From the NCBI GenBank assembly GCA_964475955.1, contig CAYYZY010000002.1, positions 1-64,000 of the forward strand: a stretch of 64,000 bases of DNA. Direction: 5' to 3'. Origin of the DNA: DATKZH01 sp964475955 (GTDB lineage Bacteria; Planctomycetota; Planctomycetia; Pirellulales; Thermoguttaceae). The notes beneath the pieces were generated by a model. That model had not been told where the DNA came from and ran no database searches. It saw only the letters and a program-made list of their open reading frames with translations. The translations under genes and the position numbers were made by a program. This document shows positions 26,883-36,089 of this stretch, piece after piece; the stretch's first letter is position 1; each line of letters opens with the position of its first letter.

Positions 26883-26925
26883 CTAACGGTTCGATAACCC
26901 AATCCTAACAGCCAAGTGCTAGGAT
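26883..26925 (+). promoter_or_regulatory. Predicted Pho box and -10 for phoB-phoR
   Basis: Three adjacent 11-bp units, CTAACGGTTCG (26883), ATAACCCAATC (26894) and CTAACAGCCAA (26905-26915), are followed after 4 bp by TAGGAT (26920-26925), a -10-like hexamer. The E. coli Pho box is also built from 11-bp units. The pstS upstream region has the same core and the same 4-bp spacing, which supports PhoB binding and autoregulation. Confidence 0.7.
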
Positions 26926-26994
26926 TGTCAGCGTTATCGGGATTCTCGTGAGGCAATGCGACCCCGATTGTGGACGTGCCCCCCGCACGCCTTT

Positions 26995-27029
26995 TTCGCC
27001 TAAAATGGGACTGGTTCGCCTAAAATGGG
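26995..27029 (+). repeat. 15-bp direct repeat in the phoB leader
   Basis: TTCGCCTAAAATGGG occurs at 26995-27009 and again at 27015-27029, a 20-bp period. The second copy continues TCGGGGGCTCA, which looks like a decayed half of the family A palindrome. Confidence 0.6.
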
Positions 27030-27096
27030 TCGGGGGCTCACGGGATCTCTCATCGGACCGTAATCGACATTGGGCTCGAAGCGACGGTGCCGCGGC

Positions 27097-27801
27097 ATGA
27101 GCAGACCCTTGGTACTGGTGGTGGAGGATGAGGCCGACATCCGCGAATTGGTCAGCTACAATCTGGCCAAGGCCGGATTCGAAGTGAACGACGTGGTCAC
27201 CGGCGAGGAAGCCCTGGCGACGGTGGAGACAGACCCCCCCGATCTTGTGGTGCTCGACTTGATGTTGCCGGGCATAGACGGGCTCGCCGTCTGTCAGCGG
27301 CTCAAGAAGCATGCCAAGACCGCCTCGATACCCATTGTGATGCTCACGGCGAAAGGGGAAGAGGCCGATATCGTCCGCGGCCTCAACCTGGGCGCCGACG
27401 ATTACATCACCAAGCCCTTCAGCCCCCGCGTGATGATCGCCCGGGTGCAGGCCGTGATGCGCCGCGCGGCGGCCAGGCTCAGCGAAGCGTCGGATCGCGA
27501 ACAGGCGGGCAGGACCATCGCCGTTCGCAATCTGGTGGTTCGGCCGCGTCGCCACGAGGTGCTCGTCGACGGGGGCCCCGTCGAGCTGACGGCCACCGAG
27601 TTCCGCGTGCTTGCCCTGTTGGCGGGCAGTCCGGGCTGGGTGTTTACGCGCAAGCAGATCCTCGACGGCGTGCACGGGGAGAACTACGCGATTACGGAGC
27701 GCGCCGTCGACGTGCAGATCGTCGGTCTGCGCAAGAAGCTCGGCCGGGCGGGCGACTACATCGAGACCGTCCGAGGCGTGGGCTACCGATTCAAGGAATA
27801 G
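27097..27801 (+). CDS. phoB: Phosphate response regulator PhoB
   Basis: This 234-residue OmpR/PhoB-type regulator has a receiver domain (acidic pair Glu10-Asp11, phospho-acceptor Asp54 in VVLDLMLPG, Lys in YITKPFS) and a winged-helix DNA-binding domain (VELTATEFRVLALL, VDVQIVGLRKKLG, ETVRGVGYRF). The ATG at 27097 is chosen over 27070 because the receiver domain starts there. phoR begins 3 bases after its stop. With PhoR and PstSCAB-PhoU it should control genes for phosphate starvation; the predicted Pho box upstream suggests it activates its own operon. Confidence 0.93.
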   Translation: MSRPLVLVVEDEADIRELVSYNLAKAGFEVNDVVTGEEALATVETDPPDLVVLDLMLPGIDGLAVCQRLKKHAKTASIPIVMLTAKGEEADIVRGLNLGADDYITKPFSPRVMIARVQAVMRRAAARLSEASDREQAGRTIAVRNLVVRPRRHEVLVDGGPVELTATEFRVLALLAGSPGWVFTRKQILDGVHGENYAITERAVDVQIVGLRKKLGRAGDYIETVRGVGYRFKE

Positions 27802-27804
27802 CCG

Positions 27805-29601
27805 GTGTCGAAGAAACGGCTGGTCAGATCGCTCTTCCTCTACTACCTGGGGATCACGCTGGCAGCGGTGGTCCTGATCGGGCTCTACGGGGCCCACGTG
27901 GCGCGGGAGTTCTTCGAGCAGCAGACCGAAGACGACCTCGAGGCCCGCGCCCGGCTCGCCCAGGGGCCCATCCTGGAGTTGCTCACCGAGGACGACCATT
28001 CGGGAGTCGACGCCTACTGCAAGAGTTTGGGGCGCGCGACCGACACCCGGATCACGGCCGTTCTTCCTTCAGGGCAAGTGGTGGGGGACACGGAGGAAAA
28101 CCCCCAGCACATGGACAATCACCAGGGGCGGCCTGAGGTGCGCAAGGCGACGTCGGGAGCCGTGGGCCGTTCCATGCGCTACAGCGCGACGCTCAAACGG
28201 GAGTTGATGTACGTCGCCGTGCCGGTCGCTGGCGACGGTTCGCTCGCCGTCGTGGTGCGGACTTCCGTTCCCATCACGGCGATCGACGAGGCGGTGGGGG
28301 CCATGCATCAGCGAATCCTGGTCGCCGCGCTGGCCGTCACGGGACTTCTGGCAATCGTCAGCCTGTGGCTGGCGGCGCGGATCGGCCTTCCTCTGCGTCA
28401 AATGAGCGTAGGAGCCGAACGCTTCGCCCAGGGCGAGTTCGACCACCGGCTGCCGCGGGCGGGCTTCGAGGAGATCAGCACTTTGGCGCAGGCGTTGAAT
28501 CGTATGGCCGAACAACTGGATGAACGGATCCGGACCATGCAGTGCCAACGGAAGGAGTTGGAGGCGGTGCTCAGCAGCATGGAAGAGGGCGTGCTGGCCG
28601 TCGACAACGAGGGGATCGTCATCAACGTCAATCAGACCTGCGCCGCCCTGCTGGGCCTCGAGCCGGGCGACCTGAAGGGCCGGGTCGTTCACGAGGTGGT
28701 GCGCAAGCCCGACCTCCTGCAATTCATCGACGCTTCGCTTACCAGCTCGGCCTCGGTGGAAGGCGACATCCTGGTCCGCGGCGAAAAGGACCGTTGGCTC
28801 AACGTGCACGGCACGGCGCTCTACGATTCGGCGAACCGGAAGATGGGCTCACTCGTCGTCCTGCACGACGTGACCCGATTGCGCCGGCTGGAAAACGTAC
28901 GCCGCGACTTCGTGGCCAACGTCTCCCACGAGCTGAAGACCCCGATTACCTCGATCAAGGGGTTCGTGGAGACCCTGATGGACGGGGCCATCGACGACCG
29001 GGAGAACGCCGCTCGTTTCCTGGAGATCATCTCCCGGCAGGTCAATCGACTCGACGCCATCATTGGGGACCTCCTCACGCTCTCCCGCATCGAGAAGGGC
29101 TTCGAAGTGAAGCCCAGTCGGCTCAATCTGGGGTCTCTCCAAAATGTCCTTCAGGCGGCAATCGAGATGTGCGAGAAAAAGGCCGCCGACAAAGGCATTG
29201 AAGTCCGGCTGGAGTGTCCTCCGGATTTGCAGGTGCCGATGAACGGGCACCTGCTCGAGCAGGCGGTCGTCAACCTGGTCGACAATGCCGTCAAGTACAG
29301 CGAGCCGGGCGGCCGGGTGTGCGTCCGGGCCTCGCAGAATGGGGAGGCCGCCTTTATCCGGGTGCAGGATTGGGGTTGCGGCATCGAGCGCAAGCACTTG
29401 GCGCGGCTGTTCGAACGCTTCTACCGCGTCGACAAGGCACGAAGCCGGGAACTGGGCGGAACGGGGCTGGGCCTGGCGATCGTGCGCCACATCGCCCTGG
29501 TCCATCAGGGCTCGGTGAGCGTAGAGAGCGAGGTCGGCAAGGGGAGCACCTTCTCCATCTCCCTGCCCCTCCTACAGCCCGAAGCCCAAACGCCCGTCTA
29601 A
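27805..29601 (+). CDS. phoR: Phosphate sensor histidine kinase PhoR
   Basis: The 598-residue membrane kinase has TM1 (about 10-30), a periplasmic region of about 135 residues, TM2 (170-192), a HAMP-like segment (193-245), a PAS domain (250-355), and the kinase core with the phospho-acceptor His375 in ANVSHELKTP. ATPase motifs follow: NLVDNAVKYS (N-box), QDWGCGIE (G1) and GGTGLGLAIV (G2). It starts at a GTG 3 bases after phoB. The family senses phosphate through the Pst-PhoU complex rather than by binding phosphate itself; the sizeable periplasmic region here is larger than in E. coli PhoR. Confidence 0.93.
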   Translation: MSKKRLVRSLFLYYLGITLAAVVLIGLYGAHVAREFFEQQTEDDLEARARLAQGPILELLTEDDHSGVDAYCKSLGRATDTRITAVLPSGQVVGDTEENPQHMDNHQGRPEVRKATSGAVGRSMRYSATLKRELMYVAVPVAGDGSLAVVVRTSVPITAIDEAVGAMHQRILVAALAVTGLLAIVSLWLAARIGLPLRQMSVGAERFAQGEFDHRLPRAGFEEISTLAQALNRMAEQLDERIRTMQCQRKELEAVLSSMEEGVLAVDNEGIVINVNQTCAALLGLEPGDLKGRVVHEVVRKPDLLQFIDASLTSSASVEGDILVRGEKDRWLNVHGTALYDSANRKMGSLVVLHDVTRLRRLENVRRDFVANVSHELKTPITSIKGFVETLMDGAIDDRENAARFLEIISRQVNRLDAIIGDLLTLSRIEKGFEVKPSRLNLGSLQNVLQAAIEMCEKKAADKGIEVRLECPPDLQVPMNGHLLEQAVVNLVDNAVKYSEPGGRVCVRASQNGEAAFIRVQDWGCGIERKHLARLFERFYRVDKARSRELGGTGLGLAIVRHIALVHQGSVSVESEVGKGSTFSISLPLLQPEAQTPV

Positions 29602-30001
29602 TACTACAGCGCTACTACAGCGCAAGATGGACCAAAGGCCGACTTCGACGTGAAGCGGGGCAAAACGCGTCATCACTTTGAGAAATCTGGACGCCGCTCC
29701 AGGCTGCCCAATCCGGCATCCGAGTCGAATCTGCGCTGTCTTACTAACGCAGGCGGGGCCGGGCTAACGCAATTCTAACGGTCCGCTAATCAAGCGTTAA
29801 TGGCCCGTTCCTAGAATGCCCCCGGACGGTCGGGAATCCCGTGCGCCTGGCGGTGGGGTCGCAACCGTGGTCGGCCCTTGTTGACACCGTACGATGCCTT
29901 AGCCGGGCGATGCTGGGCCAGAGCCCTGGGCTCCCGGACCGTCCCGATACGTTCGCAGGTCTACCGGGTTCATGGCGACTGTTTTTTGGAAGGGAACAAC
30001 G
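29602..30001. other. Intergenic region upstream of pstS
   Basis: These 400 bases hold the predicted Pho box (29764-29817) and the untranslated leader of pstS. A GGAAGGGA ribosome-binding site is at 29988-29995. I see no gene. A small direct repeat CTACAGCGC near 29605-29622 is noted. Confidence 0.6.
29764..29817 (+). promoter_or_regulatory. Predicted Pho box and -10 for pstSCAB-phoU
   Basis: Four adjacent 11-bp units, CTAACGCAATT (29764), CTAACGGTCCG (29775), CTAATCAAGCG (29786) and TTAATGGCCCG (29797-29807), precede TAGAAT (29812-29817) by 4 bp. The -35 position falls inside the repeats, as in PhoB-activated promoters. The core CTAAC and the spacing are shared with the phoB upstream region. 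Confidence 0.75.
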
Positions 30002-30997
30002 ATGACGACTCATGGGTTGCAGGCGGTTCGCCTCGTCGCGTGCGGTGCCGCGCTGGCTGCGGTCTTTATGCTCTGCCTGGCGGGTTCGCCGGCAATGGCC
30101 GCCGAAGAGGGGGTGAAGCCGTACGAGCCGGTGCCCGGCGTGTCGGGCGTGCTGAACGGAAAGGGGTCCGACACGCTGAACAACATGATGGACCTCTGGC
30201 TCAAGGCCTTCATGAAGGTCTACCCCAACGTTCAGGGAACCTACGTGGGGGAGGGCTCCTCGACGGCGCCGCCCGCCCTGATCGAGGGGACCGCGCAGCT
30301 CGGCCCGATGTCGCGAGCGATGAAGCCGGAGGAAGAAGAGGCCATCGAGAAGAAGTACGGCGTGAAGCCCACGCGGGTCACCGTGGCGCTGGACTGCGTG
30401 GCGGTCTTCGTGCACAAGAACAACCCGGTGCGGGGCCTGACGCTTCCGCAGCTCGACTGCATCTTCTCGCAGACCCGCAACAGCGGCTTCGGCGAGATCA
30501 CCCGGTGGGGCCAGGTGGGCCTGGCCGATCTGGCGGACTGGCGCGACCTGCCGATCAGCCTCTACGGCCGAAACGCCGCCAGCGGCACGTATGCCTTTTT
30601 CAAAAAGGAGGCGCTTTTCGGGGGGGACTTCAAAGATACGGTCAAGGAGCAGCCGGGCTCGGCGGCCGTGGTCAACGGCGTGGCGAGCGATCGGTCGGGC
30701 ATCGGCTACTCGGGCATCGGCTACAAGACGGCCGACGTTCGCGTGCTGCCGTTGGCCGAGGACCACGAAACGCCGCTGGCCGACCCGACCTTCGAGAACG
30801 CCTTGAACGGGAAGTACCCGCTCGGTCGCGGCCTTTACCTCTACGTGGTCAAAAAGCCCAACGAGCCCCTGCCGCTGTTGGTCCGCGAATTCATCAAGTT
30901 CGTGCTCTCGAAGGAAGGGCAGGAGATCGTCGTCCAGGACGGTTTCGGACCGATGCCGGCCCCTGCGGTCGCGACGGAGCTCGAGAAACTACAGTAG
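30002..30997 (+). CDS. pstS: Phosphate ABC transporter substrate-binding protein PstS
   Basis: The 331-residue periplasmic protein binds phosphate and delivers it to PstCA. ATG 30002 follows GGAAGGGA by 6 bases, preferred over an upstream ATG at 29972. The signal peptide covers about residues 1-34 (ending Ala-Met-Ala). Phosphate-binding features of the PstS fold are visible: LNGKGSDTLNNMM (about 50-62), GEGSSTAPPALIEG (loop with serines, about 82-95), ISLYGRNAASGTYAFFK (about 186-202). It is the first gene of pstSCAB-phoU. Confidence 0.93.
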   Translation: MTTHGLQAVRLVACGAALAAVFMLCLAGSPAMAAEEGVKPYEPVPGVSGVLNGKGSDTLNNMMDLWLKAFMKVYPNVQGTYVGEGSSTAPPALIEGTAQLGPMSRAMKPEEEEAIEKKYGVKPTRVTVALDCVAVFVHKNNPVRGLTLPQLDCIFSQTRNSGFGEITRWGQVGLADLADWRDLPISLYGRNAASGTYAFFKKEALFGGDFKDTVKEQPGSAAVVNGVASDRSGIGYSGIGYKTADVRVLPLAEDHETPLADPTFENALNGKYPLGRGLYLYVVKKPNEPLPLLVREFIKFVLSKEGQEIVVQDGFGPMPAPAVATELEKLQ

Positions 30998-31033
30998 CAC
31001 GCCTTCCCTCGGGAGCGGGATTGCCCGGCACGT

Positions 31034-33424
31034 ATGGGCGCTAGTGACAAGCTATCCATCCCCGACGCGGCGCCGCAGGACGACTCTGGGGCGCCGCGAT
31101 CGTCGGGGCCGGGAACGCCGCGCCGAGCCGTTCGCCCCGACGCCGATCGCAGGCTGGTTCGACGGGCGAAGTTCATCGACTGGATCGCCCGATGGGTGAT
31201 CACGCTGGGGGGCGTCGCGATCATCGCCAGTGTGATCGCGATCGTCCTGCTCATCGTCGGCGTGACCGTGCCCTTGTTTCGCAGTCCCGCCGCGGAGATT
31301 CTCAACCGGGCCCCGCTGCCGGCACCTCTCCGGGCGGACGCGGTGGCCATGTTGGGCGTCGAGTTGGTCGAGGTCGACGAGCGAATCGGCGGCGACGTGT
31401 TGAGCGTCTACGCGCTGGCGCGCGACGGCACCCTGTCTTTCCTCAAGGCCGATGAGTCGGCCGCGGCCGCCGGAGGGGAAGTCGCGTGGCGGCTCTTCGA
31501 GCAACTGCCGGTGCGTCCTTCGGATAGTGAGTCGGCCGGGCGCGTGGTCGCGGCCAGGCGGTCGGTCGGTTCCAGCTACACGTTGTTGTGGGACGACGGC
31601 TCCGTCTCGCTCATCGAAGTCGGCCTTGCGGCGGAGTTCGACGAGAAGGGCCATCGCACGGTCCGCCCTTCCGTGGATACCCTGGAGAGGTTCTCGGCCC
31701 TGCCCGGGCCCAAGCCCGTTGAGGCCGTGGCGGTGCGGTCCGCCGAGGGCACGGCGACGTGCGCCCGGCTTCTGCCCGGCAACCGCATCTCCGTGGTGCG
31801 GCGCGTGGCCACGCGCGACCTGCTTGGCAACACGCAGATGAGCACGAACCGGCTCACGATCGCGGAGGACACGCCCGGCCCGATTCGCACGTTGACGCTG
31901 AAGGGCGACGGCTCGACGCTGTTCGGCGGCACCGACGACGGCGTGCTCGCCCGCTGGCGGTTCGACGACCCGTTGACGAGCTACGAGTACGAGCCGTTTC
32001 CCGCGTTTCGCGACGGGCGGGCAATCACGGCGCTGGCCATGGTGTACGGCGACGTTTCGCTGGCGGTCGGCGACGCCGAGGGCGGCCTGAGCACCTGGAC
32101 GGGGGTGCGCTACGGCGATTCCGGGGACAAGAAGCTCCGGATGATCCACCGGCTCCGCGCGCACCGGCAGCCGGTGGTCGACGTGGTGCCGTCGGAACGG
32201 GATATGTCGCTGATGAGTCTCGGCCGAGGCGGCCCCGTTCATCTCGACTTCGTGACCAGCGAGAAGCCGCTCTTGTCGCTGGCTGCCGGCGGCGAACCGC
32301 TTGCCATGGCCGGCTACTCTTCGCGGGGCAACGCCGCGGTGAGCTTCGCGGCCGACGACCTCGTTGTTTGGCAGATCGACAACCCCCACCCGGAAGTCAG
32401 TTGGCGCACGCTGTTCGGCAAAGTGCATTACGACAACCACGACGAGCCGAAGTACCTGTGGCAGTCGAGCGGGACGCACGAGCCGAAGTTCAGCCTGGTG
32501 CCGGTCATTTTCGGCACGTTCAAGGCGACGGCGTACGCGATGCTCTTCGCCGTGCCGCTGGCCTTGTGCGGGGCGATGTACGTCAGCTACTTCACCACGC
32601 CCGGGTTCAAGAAGGCGATCAAGCCGGTGGTGGAGATCATGGCGGCGGTGCCGTCGGTGGTGGTCGGCTTTCTGGTGCTGTTGTGGCTGGCGCCCCGGTT
32701 CGGCGACTGGATCGTGGCCGTATTCGCCAGTTTCTTCACGATTCCCGCGACGTTCGTCGCCTTCATGCTGCTCTGGCAGTTCCTGCGGAGATTCGACTTG
32801 GCCAAGCGCGTGGAGACCGGCTACGAGTTCGCGGTGGTGACGCTCTGCGTGATCGCCCCCGGCGTCGCGCTGGCCTGGGCCGTCGCCGGTCCGATCGAAG
32901 CGGCCTTCTTCGGCGGCGACTTTCGGCAGTGGCTGGCGGGCGCGCTGGCCACGCCGTACGAGCAGCTCAACAGCATCGTGGTCGCCTTCGGGCTGGGCTT
33001 CGCGGTGATTCCCATCATATTCTCCATCTCCGAGGACGCGCTCTCGGGCATCCCGCACAGCCTCAGCGCCGCGTCGCTGGCCATGGGGGCCAGTCGTTGG
33101 CAGACGGCATGGCGGGTGGTGCTCCCCTCGGCCAGCCCGGCGATCTTCGCGGCCGTGATGATCGGCTTCGGCCGGGCCGTGGGAGAGACGATGATCGTGT
33201 TCATGGCCACCGGCAACACGCCGATCCTTGACTGGAGTCCTTTGAACGGCTTCCGCACCCTCTCGGCCAACATCGCCGTGGAGATCTCGGAGGCCCCGAA
33301 GGACGGAACGTTGTATCGGATCCTGTTTCTATGTGCAGTTCTCCTCTTCGTCCTGACGTTCGTGCTGAACACGGCGGCGGAACTGGTGCGGCAGCACCTG
33401 CGCAAGAAGTTCGGCCAGTACTGA
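31034..33424 (+). CDS. pstC: Phosphate ABC transporter permease PstC with large periplasmic insert
   Basis: The 796-residue permease has a cytoplasmic N-terminus, TM1 (about 54-82), then about 400 residues that look periplasmic and beta-rich before the transport domain (about 490-790). That insert has repeated blades such as GDGSTLFGGTDDGVLARWRF and DVSLAVGDAEGGLSTWTG, similar to WD40/YVTN propellers. The C-terminal part has five or six helices and the permease EAA-like loop (SAASLAMGASRWQTAWRVVLP). E. coli PstC is about 320 residues; long PstC forms are known from several proteobacteria, so the insert is a lineage feature. pstA overlaps its end. Confidence 0.9.
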   Translation: MGASDKLSIPDAAPQDDSGAPRSSGPGTPRRAVRPDADRRLVRRAKFIDWIARWVITLGGVAIIASVIAIVLLIVGVTVPLFRSPAAEILNRAPLPAPLRADAVAMLGVELVEVDERIGGDVLSVYALARDGTLSFLKADESAAAAGGEVAWRLFEQLPVRPSDSESAGRVVAARRSVGSSYTLLWDDGSVSLIEVGLAAEFDEKGHRTVRPSVDTLERFSALPGPKPVEAVAVRSAEGTATCARLLPGNRISVVRRVATRDLLGNTQMSTNRLTIAEDTPGPIRTLTLKGDGSTLFGGTDDGVLARWRFDDPLTSYEYEPFPAFRDGRAITALAMVYGDVSLAVGDAEGGLSTWTGVRYGDSGDKKLRMIHRLRAHRQPVVDVVPSERDMSLMSLGRGGPVHLDFVTSEKPLLSLAAGGEPLAMAGYSSRGNAAVSFAADDLVVWQIDNPHPEVSWRTLFGKVHYDNHDEPKYLWQSSGTHEPKFSLVPVIFGTFKATAYAMLFAVPLALCGAMYVSYFTTPGFKKAIKPVVEIMAAVPSVVVGFLVLLWLAPRFGDWIVAVFASFFTIPATFVAFMLLWQFLRRFDLAKRVETGYEFAVVTLCVIAPGVALAWAVAGPIEAAFFGGDFRQWLAGALATPYEQLNSIVVAFGLGFAVIPIIFSISEDALSGIPHSLSAASLAMGASRWQTAWRVVLPSASPAIFAAVMIGFGRAVGETMIVFMATGNTPILDWSPLNGFRTLSANIAVEISEAPKDGTLYRILFLCAVLLFVLTFVLNTAAELVRQHLRKKFGQY

Positions 33425-35082
33425 CGAAGGCCCGGCGCGCCAAGGGATTCTGGCGCCAGGGGGAGCCTTTCGTCTGGGCGACCGGGGCTGCGCTGGCCGT
33501 GACGCTGCTTTTGACCGCGCTGCTATTGGTCGTGGTGCTTTGGAACGGCCTGGGCGTGTTCTGGCCCGAGCCGCTGGTGCTGGTCGAGCTGGACGATGGG
33601 GCCAAGCTGCTGGCCAAGCAGCTTCAGACGGAGCCCAGCCCGCCCGACGGCGCGCCCCACACCAAGTTCAAGACGGCCAACCGCGAAGACGGCCCCGCCT
33701 TTCGGTGGGTCGACGAGGCGGCCATTCGCCGCAGAACCTACCCGGCCGACGCCTTCGTCCTCGAGCGCACCGCCAACCTCGACTACCACGGCTTCCTCGA
33801 CGAACTGGTGACCCCCAGTTTCGAGGTGCCGTCCGACGCCTCCGGCCAGGCCCGGCTCGCCGCGGCGCTTGCCGCGGCTCGGGCCGAGGACGAGTCGCGC
33901 GTCGAGCCGCTCAGAGAGCGCGAGGATCGGATCGCCCGCGAGCTGAACGACACGGTGAAGTACCAGAAGCTCGAGGTCGACTACCGCATGAAGCAACTCG
34001 AGCGCCAAGCGGAAGAGGACTCCGCCCCATACCGGGCGCTGGAGGCCCAACTCGCCGAGCTCGAGGCCACCGAAGCCGAGCTGAAGGAGCGGTCGTTCAA
34101 ATTGGCGAGCGAGCGGGCAAAACGCGAGGAGGAACTCCGTGGCAACGTGGCCGTGTTCGTCGACTCGGCGGGCCGCACCAAGTCGATCGCGCTTATGGAC
34201 GTCGTTCGCTTCTACTGCCCCAACCGCATGGGCGCCGTCGACAAGTCGCAGTACTACCTGGCGAAGATCTGGGAACTGCTGTTCGACGATCCACGCGAAG
34301 CCAACCAGGACGGCGGCCTTCGGCCGGCCATCTTCGGCACGGTGTTGCTGGTCTTCCTCATGGCGATCACCTGTTTTCCCCTCGGGGTGCTCGCCGGGGT
34401 GTACCTGGGCGAGTACGCCCGGGAAGGGCCGCTGGTGCGCCTGGTGCGGGTCGCCGTGAACAACCTGGCCGGCATCCCTTCGATCGTGTACGGGATCTTC
34501 GGCCTCGGATTTTTCATCTACCTGGTCGGCGGAAGCCTCGACCAGTGGCTCTATCCCGCCCGGGTCGCCGCCAGCGAGCCGGTGTTCGGCCGGGGCTGCA
34601 TCTTCTGGGCGAGCCTGACGCTCGGATTGCTGACCATTCCCGTGGTGATCGTCTCCACCGAGGAGGCGCTGCGCGCAATCCCGCGGGGCGTGAGCGAGGG
34701 GTCGTACGCGCTGGGAGCCACGAAATTCCAGACCCTCTGCCGGGTGCTCCTGCCGATGTCGTCGCCGGGCATCATGACCGGCTTCATCCTCGCCATGGCG
34801 AGGGCGGCCGGGGAGGTGGCCCCGCTGATGATCACCGGCGCGGTCAAAAGCGCGCCGGTGCCGGCCGACGGCCAGTTCCCGTACCTCCACCTCGACCGCC
34901 AGTTCATGCACCTGGGCTACCATATCTTCGACATTAGCTGCAAGTCGCCCAACGTCGAGGCGACCAAGCCCATGGTCTACGTGACGACGTTGCTGCTTCT
35001 TCTCATGGTGGTCGTGCTCAGCAGCACGGCGATCTATTTCCGAAATCGTATGCGAAAACGCTTCCAAATCCGTGCCATGTAG
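33331..35082 (+). CDS. pstA: Phosphate ABC transporter permease PstA with coiled-coil insert
   Basis: The first ATG in frame is at 33331, overlapping pstC by 94 bases; a CTG at 33421 overlapping the pstC stop (CTGA) would give a more usual junction, so the start is uncertain. The product of up to 583 residues has TM1 (about 50-73), then about 220 periplasmic residues including a charged coiled coil (about 180-270, RVEPLREREDRIARELND), then five helices with the permease signature (EGSYALGATKFQTLCRVLLP). Like PstC it is much longer than the E. coli protein. Both inserts face the periplasm and might contact PstS or PhoR. Confidence 0.88.
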   Translation: MCSSPLRPDVRAEHGGGTGAAAPAQEVRPVLTKARRAKGFWRQGEPFVWATGAALAVTLLLTALLLVVVLWNGLGVFWPEPLVLVELDDGAKLLAKQLQTEPSPPDGAPHTKFKTANREDGPAFRWVDEAAIRRRTYPADAFVLERTANLDYHGFLDELVTPSFEVPSDASGQARLAAALAAARAEDESRVEPLREREDRIARELNDTVKYQKLEVDYRMKQLERQAEEDSAPYRALEAQLAELEATEAELKERSFKLASERAKREEELRGNVAVFVDSAGRTKSIALMDVVRFYCPNRMGAVDKSQYYLAKIWELLFDDPREANQDGGLRPAIFGTVLLVFLMAITCFPLGVLAGVYLGEYAREGPLVRLVRVAVNNLAGIPSIVYGIFGLGFFIYLVGGSLDQWLYPARVAASEPVFGRGCIFWASLTLGLLTIPVVIVSTEEALRAIPRGVSEGSYALGATKFQTLCRVLLPMSSPGIMTGFILAMARAAGEVAPLMITGAVKSAPVPADGQFPYLHLDRQFMHLGYHIFDISCKSPNVEATKPMVYVTTLLLLLMVVVLSSTAIYFRNRMRKRFQIRAM

Positions 35083-35132
35083 CCGGTGACCCGGGCGAGA
35101 CGCACTCAGAAGACGAGACGGGTAGGCCCGCC

Positions 35133-36002
35133 ATGACCAACGCGAGCGAACCGAAAGCCCCCGCGAACCGCGACGCTCAGAAGCCCGACACGGCAGCCGC
35201 CGAGGGAAGGCCCGCCGGGGCGTCCTCGACCGCAACCGTGCCGGTCGGCGATCCCATCGTGCGCGCCGAGCAAGTCGACCTGTTCTACGGCAATACCCGC
35301 GCGCTGGTCGAGGTCTCCATGGACGTCCCCCGCAGCCAGGTCACCGCGCTGATCGGGCCGTCGGGTTGCGGCAAGTCGACCTTCCTCCGCTGCCTCAACC
35401 GGATGAACGACCTGATCGACGCGGTCCGGACCACGGGCAGCATCCGGCTCGACGGCCAGGAGATCAACGACCCGGCGCTGGACGTCATCGAGCTCCGCCG
35501 CCGGGTGGGAATGGTCTTCCAGAAGCCGACCCCGTTTCCCAAGTCGATCTACGAAAACGTGGCCTACGGCCTCCGGATTGCGGGGGTGCGGCGCAGGGGC
35601 GCGCTCGACGAGGTGGTCGAAAGCAGCTTGAAGCGCGCGGCCCTCTGGGAAGAGGTGAAAGACCGGCTGCACCAATCGGCCCTGGGGCTTTCCGGCGGGC
35701 AGCATCAGCGCCTTTGCATCGCCCGGGCAATCGCCGTCGACCCCGAGATCATCCTCATGGACGAGCCCTGCTCGGCGCTCGACCCGCGGTCGACCTCGCG
35801 GATCGAGGACCTCATCGCGGAGTTGCGGGGCCAGTACACGATCGTCATCGTTACGCACAACATGCAGCAGGCGGCGCGCGTCTCCGACTACGCGGCGTTC
35901 CTTTACGAAGGGGCCTTGATCGAGTTCGGACAGACCAAGCGGCTCTTCACCACGCCCGAAAAACAGGAAACCGAGGATTACATCACGGGCCGTTTCGGTT
36001 AA
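35133..36002 (+). CDS. pstB: Phosphate ABC transporter ATP-binding protein PstB
   Basis: The 289-residue ATPase has Walker A GPSGCGKST (75-83), the PstB-typical RCLNRMNDLI after it, the signature LSGGQHQRLCIARAI (about 189-203), Walker B IILMDEPCSALDP and the switch His in IVTHNMQQA. The N-terminal 40 residues form a Ser/Ala/Pro-rich extension beyond the usual start. It lies 50 bases after pstA and powers phosphate import through PstCA. Confidence 0.95.
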   Translation: MTNASEPKAPANRDAQKPDTAAAEGRPAGASSTATVPVGDPIVRAEQVDLFYGNTRALVEVSMDVPRSQVTALIGPSGCGKSTFLRCLNRMNDLIDAVRTTGSIRLDGQEINDPALDVIELRRRVGMVFQKPTPFPKSIYENVAYGLRIAGVRRRGALDEVVESSLKRAALWEEVKDRLHQSALGLSGGQHQRLCIARAIAVDPEIILMDEPCSALDPRSTSRIEDLIAELRGQYTIVIVTHNMQQAARVSDYAAFLYEGALIEFGQTKRLFTTPEKQETEDYITGRFG

Positions 36003-36089
36003 GCTGGACGATGAAGCCGCGGGCCCTCCGCAAGCTTCCGGCGGGGCGGAGGCGTCGGCCCCCATGTCGAACCCCGAGCACGGATAGCC

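Noticed and set aside
24021..26897. A 958-codon open frame overlapping the RND pump
   Set aside because: Arg/Pro/Gly-rich composition typical of an out-of-frame reading of high-GC DNA.
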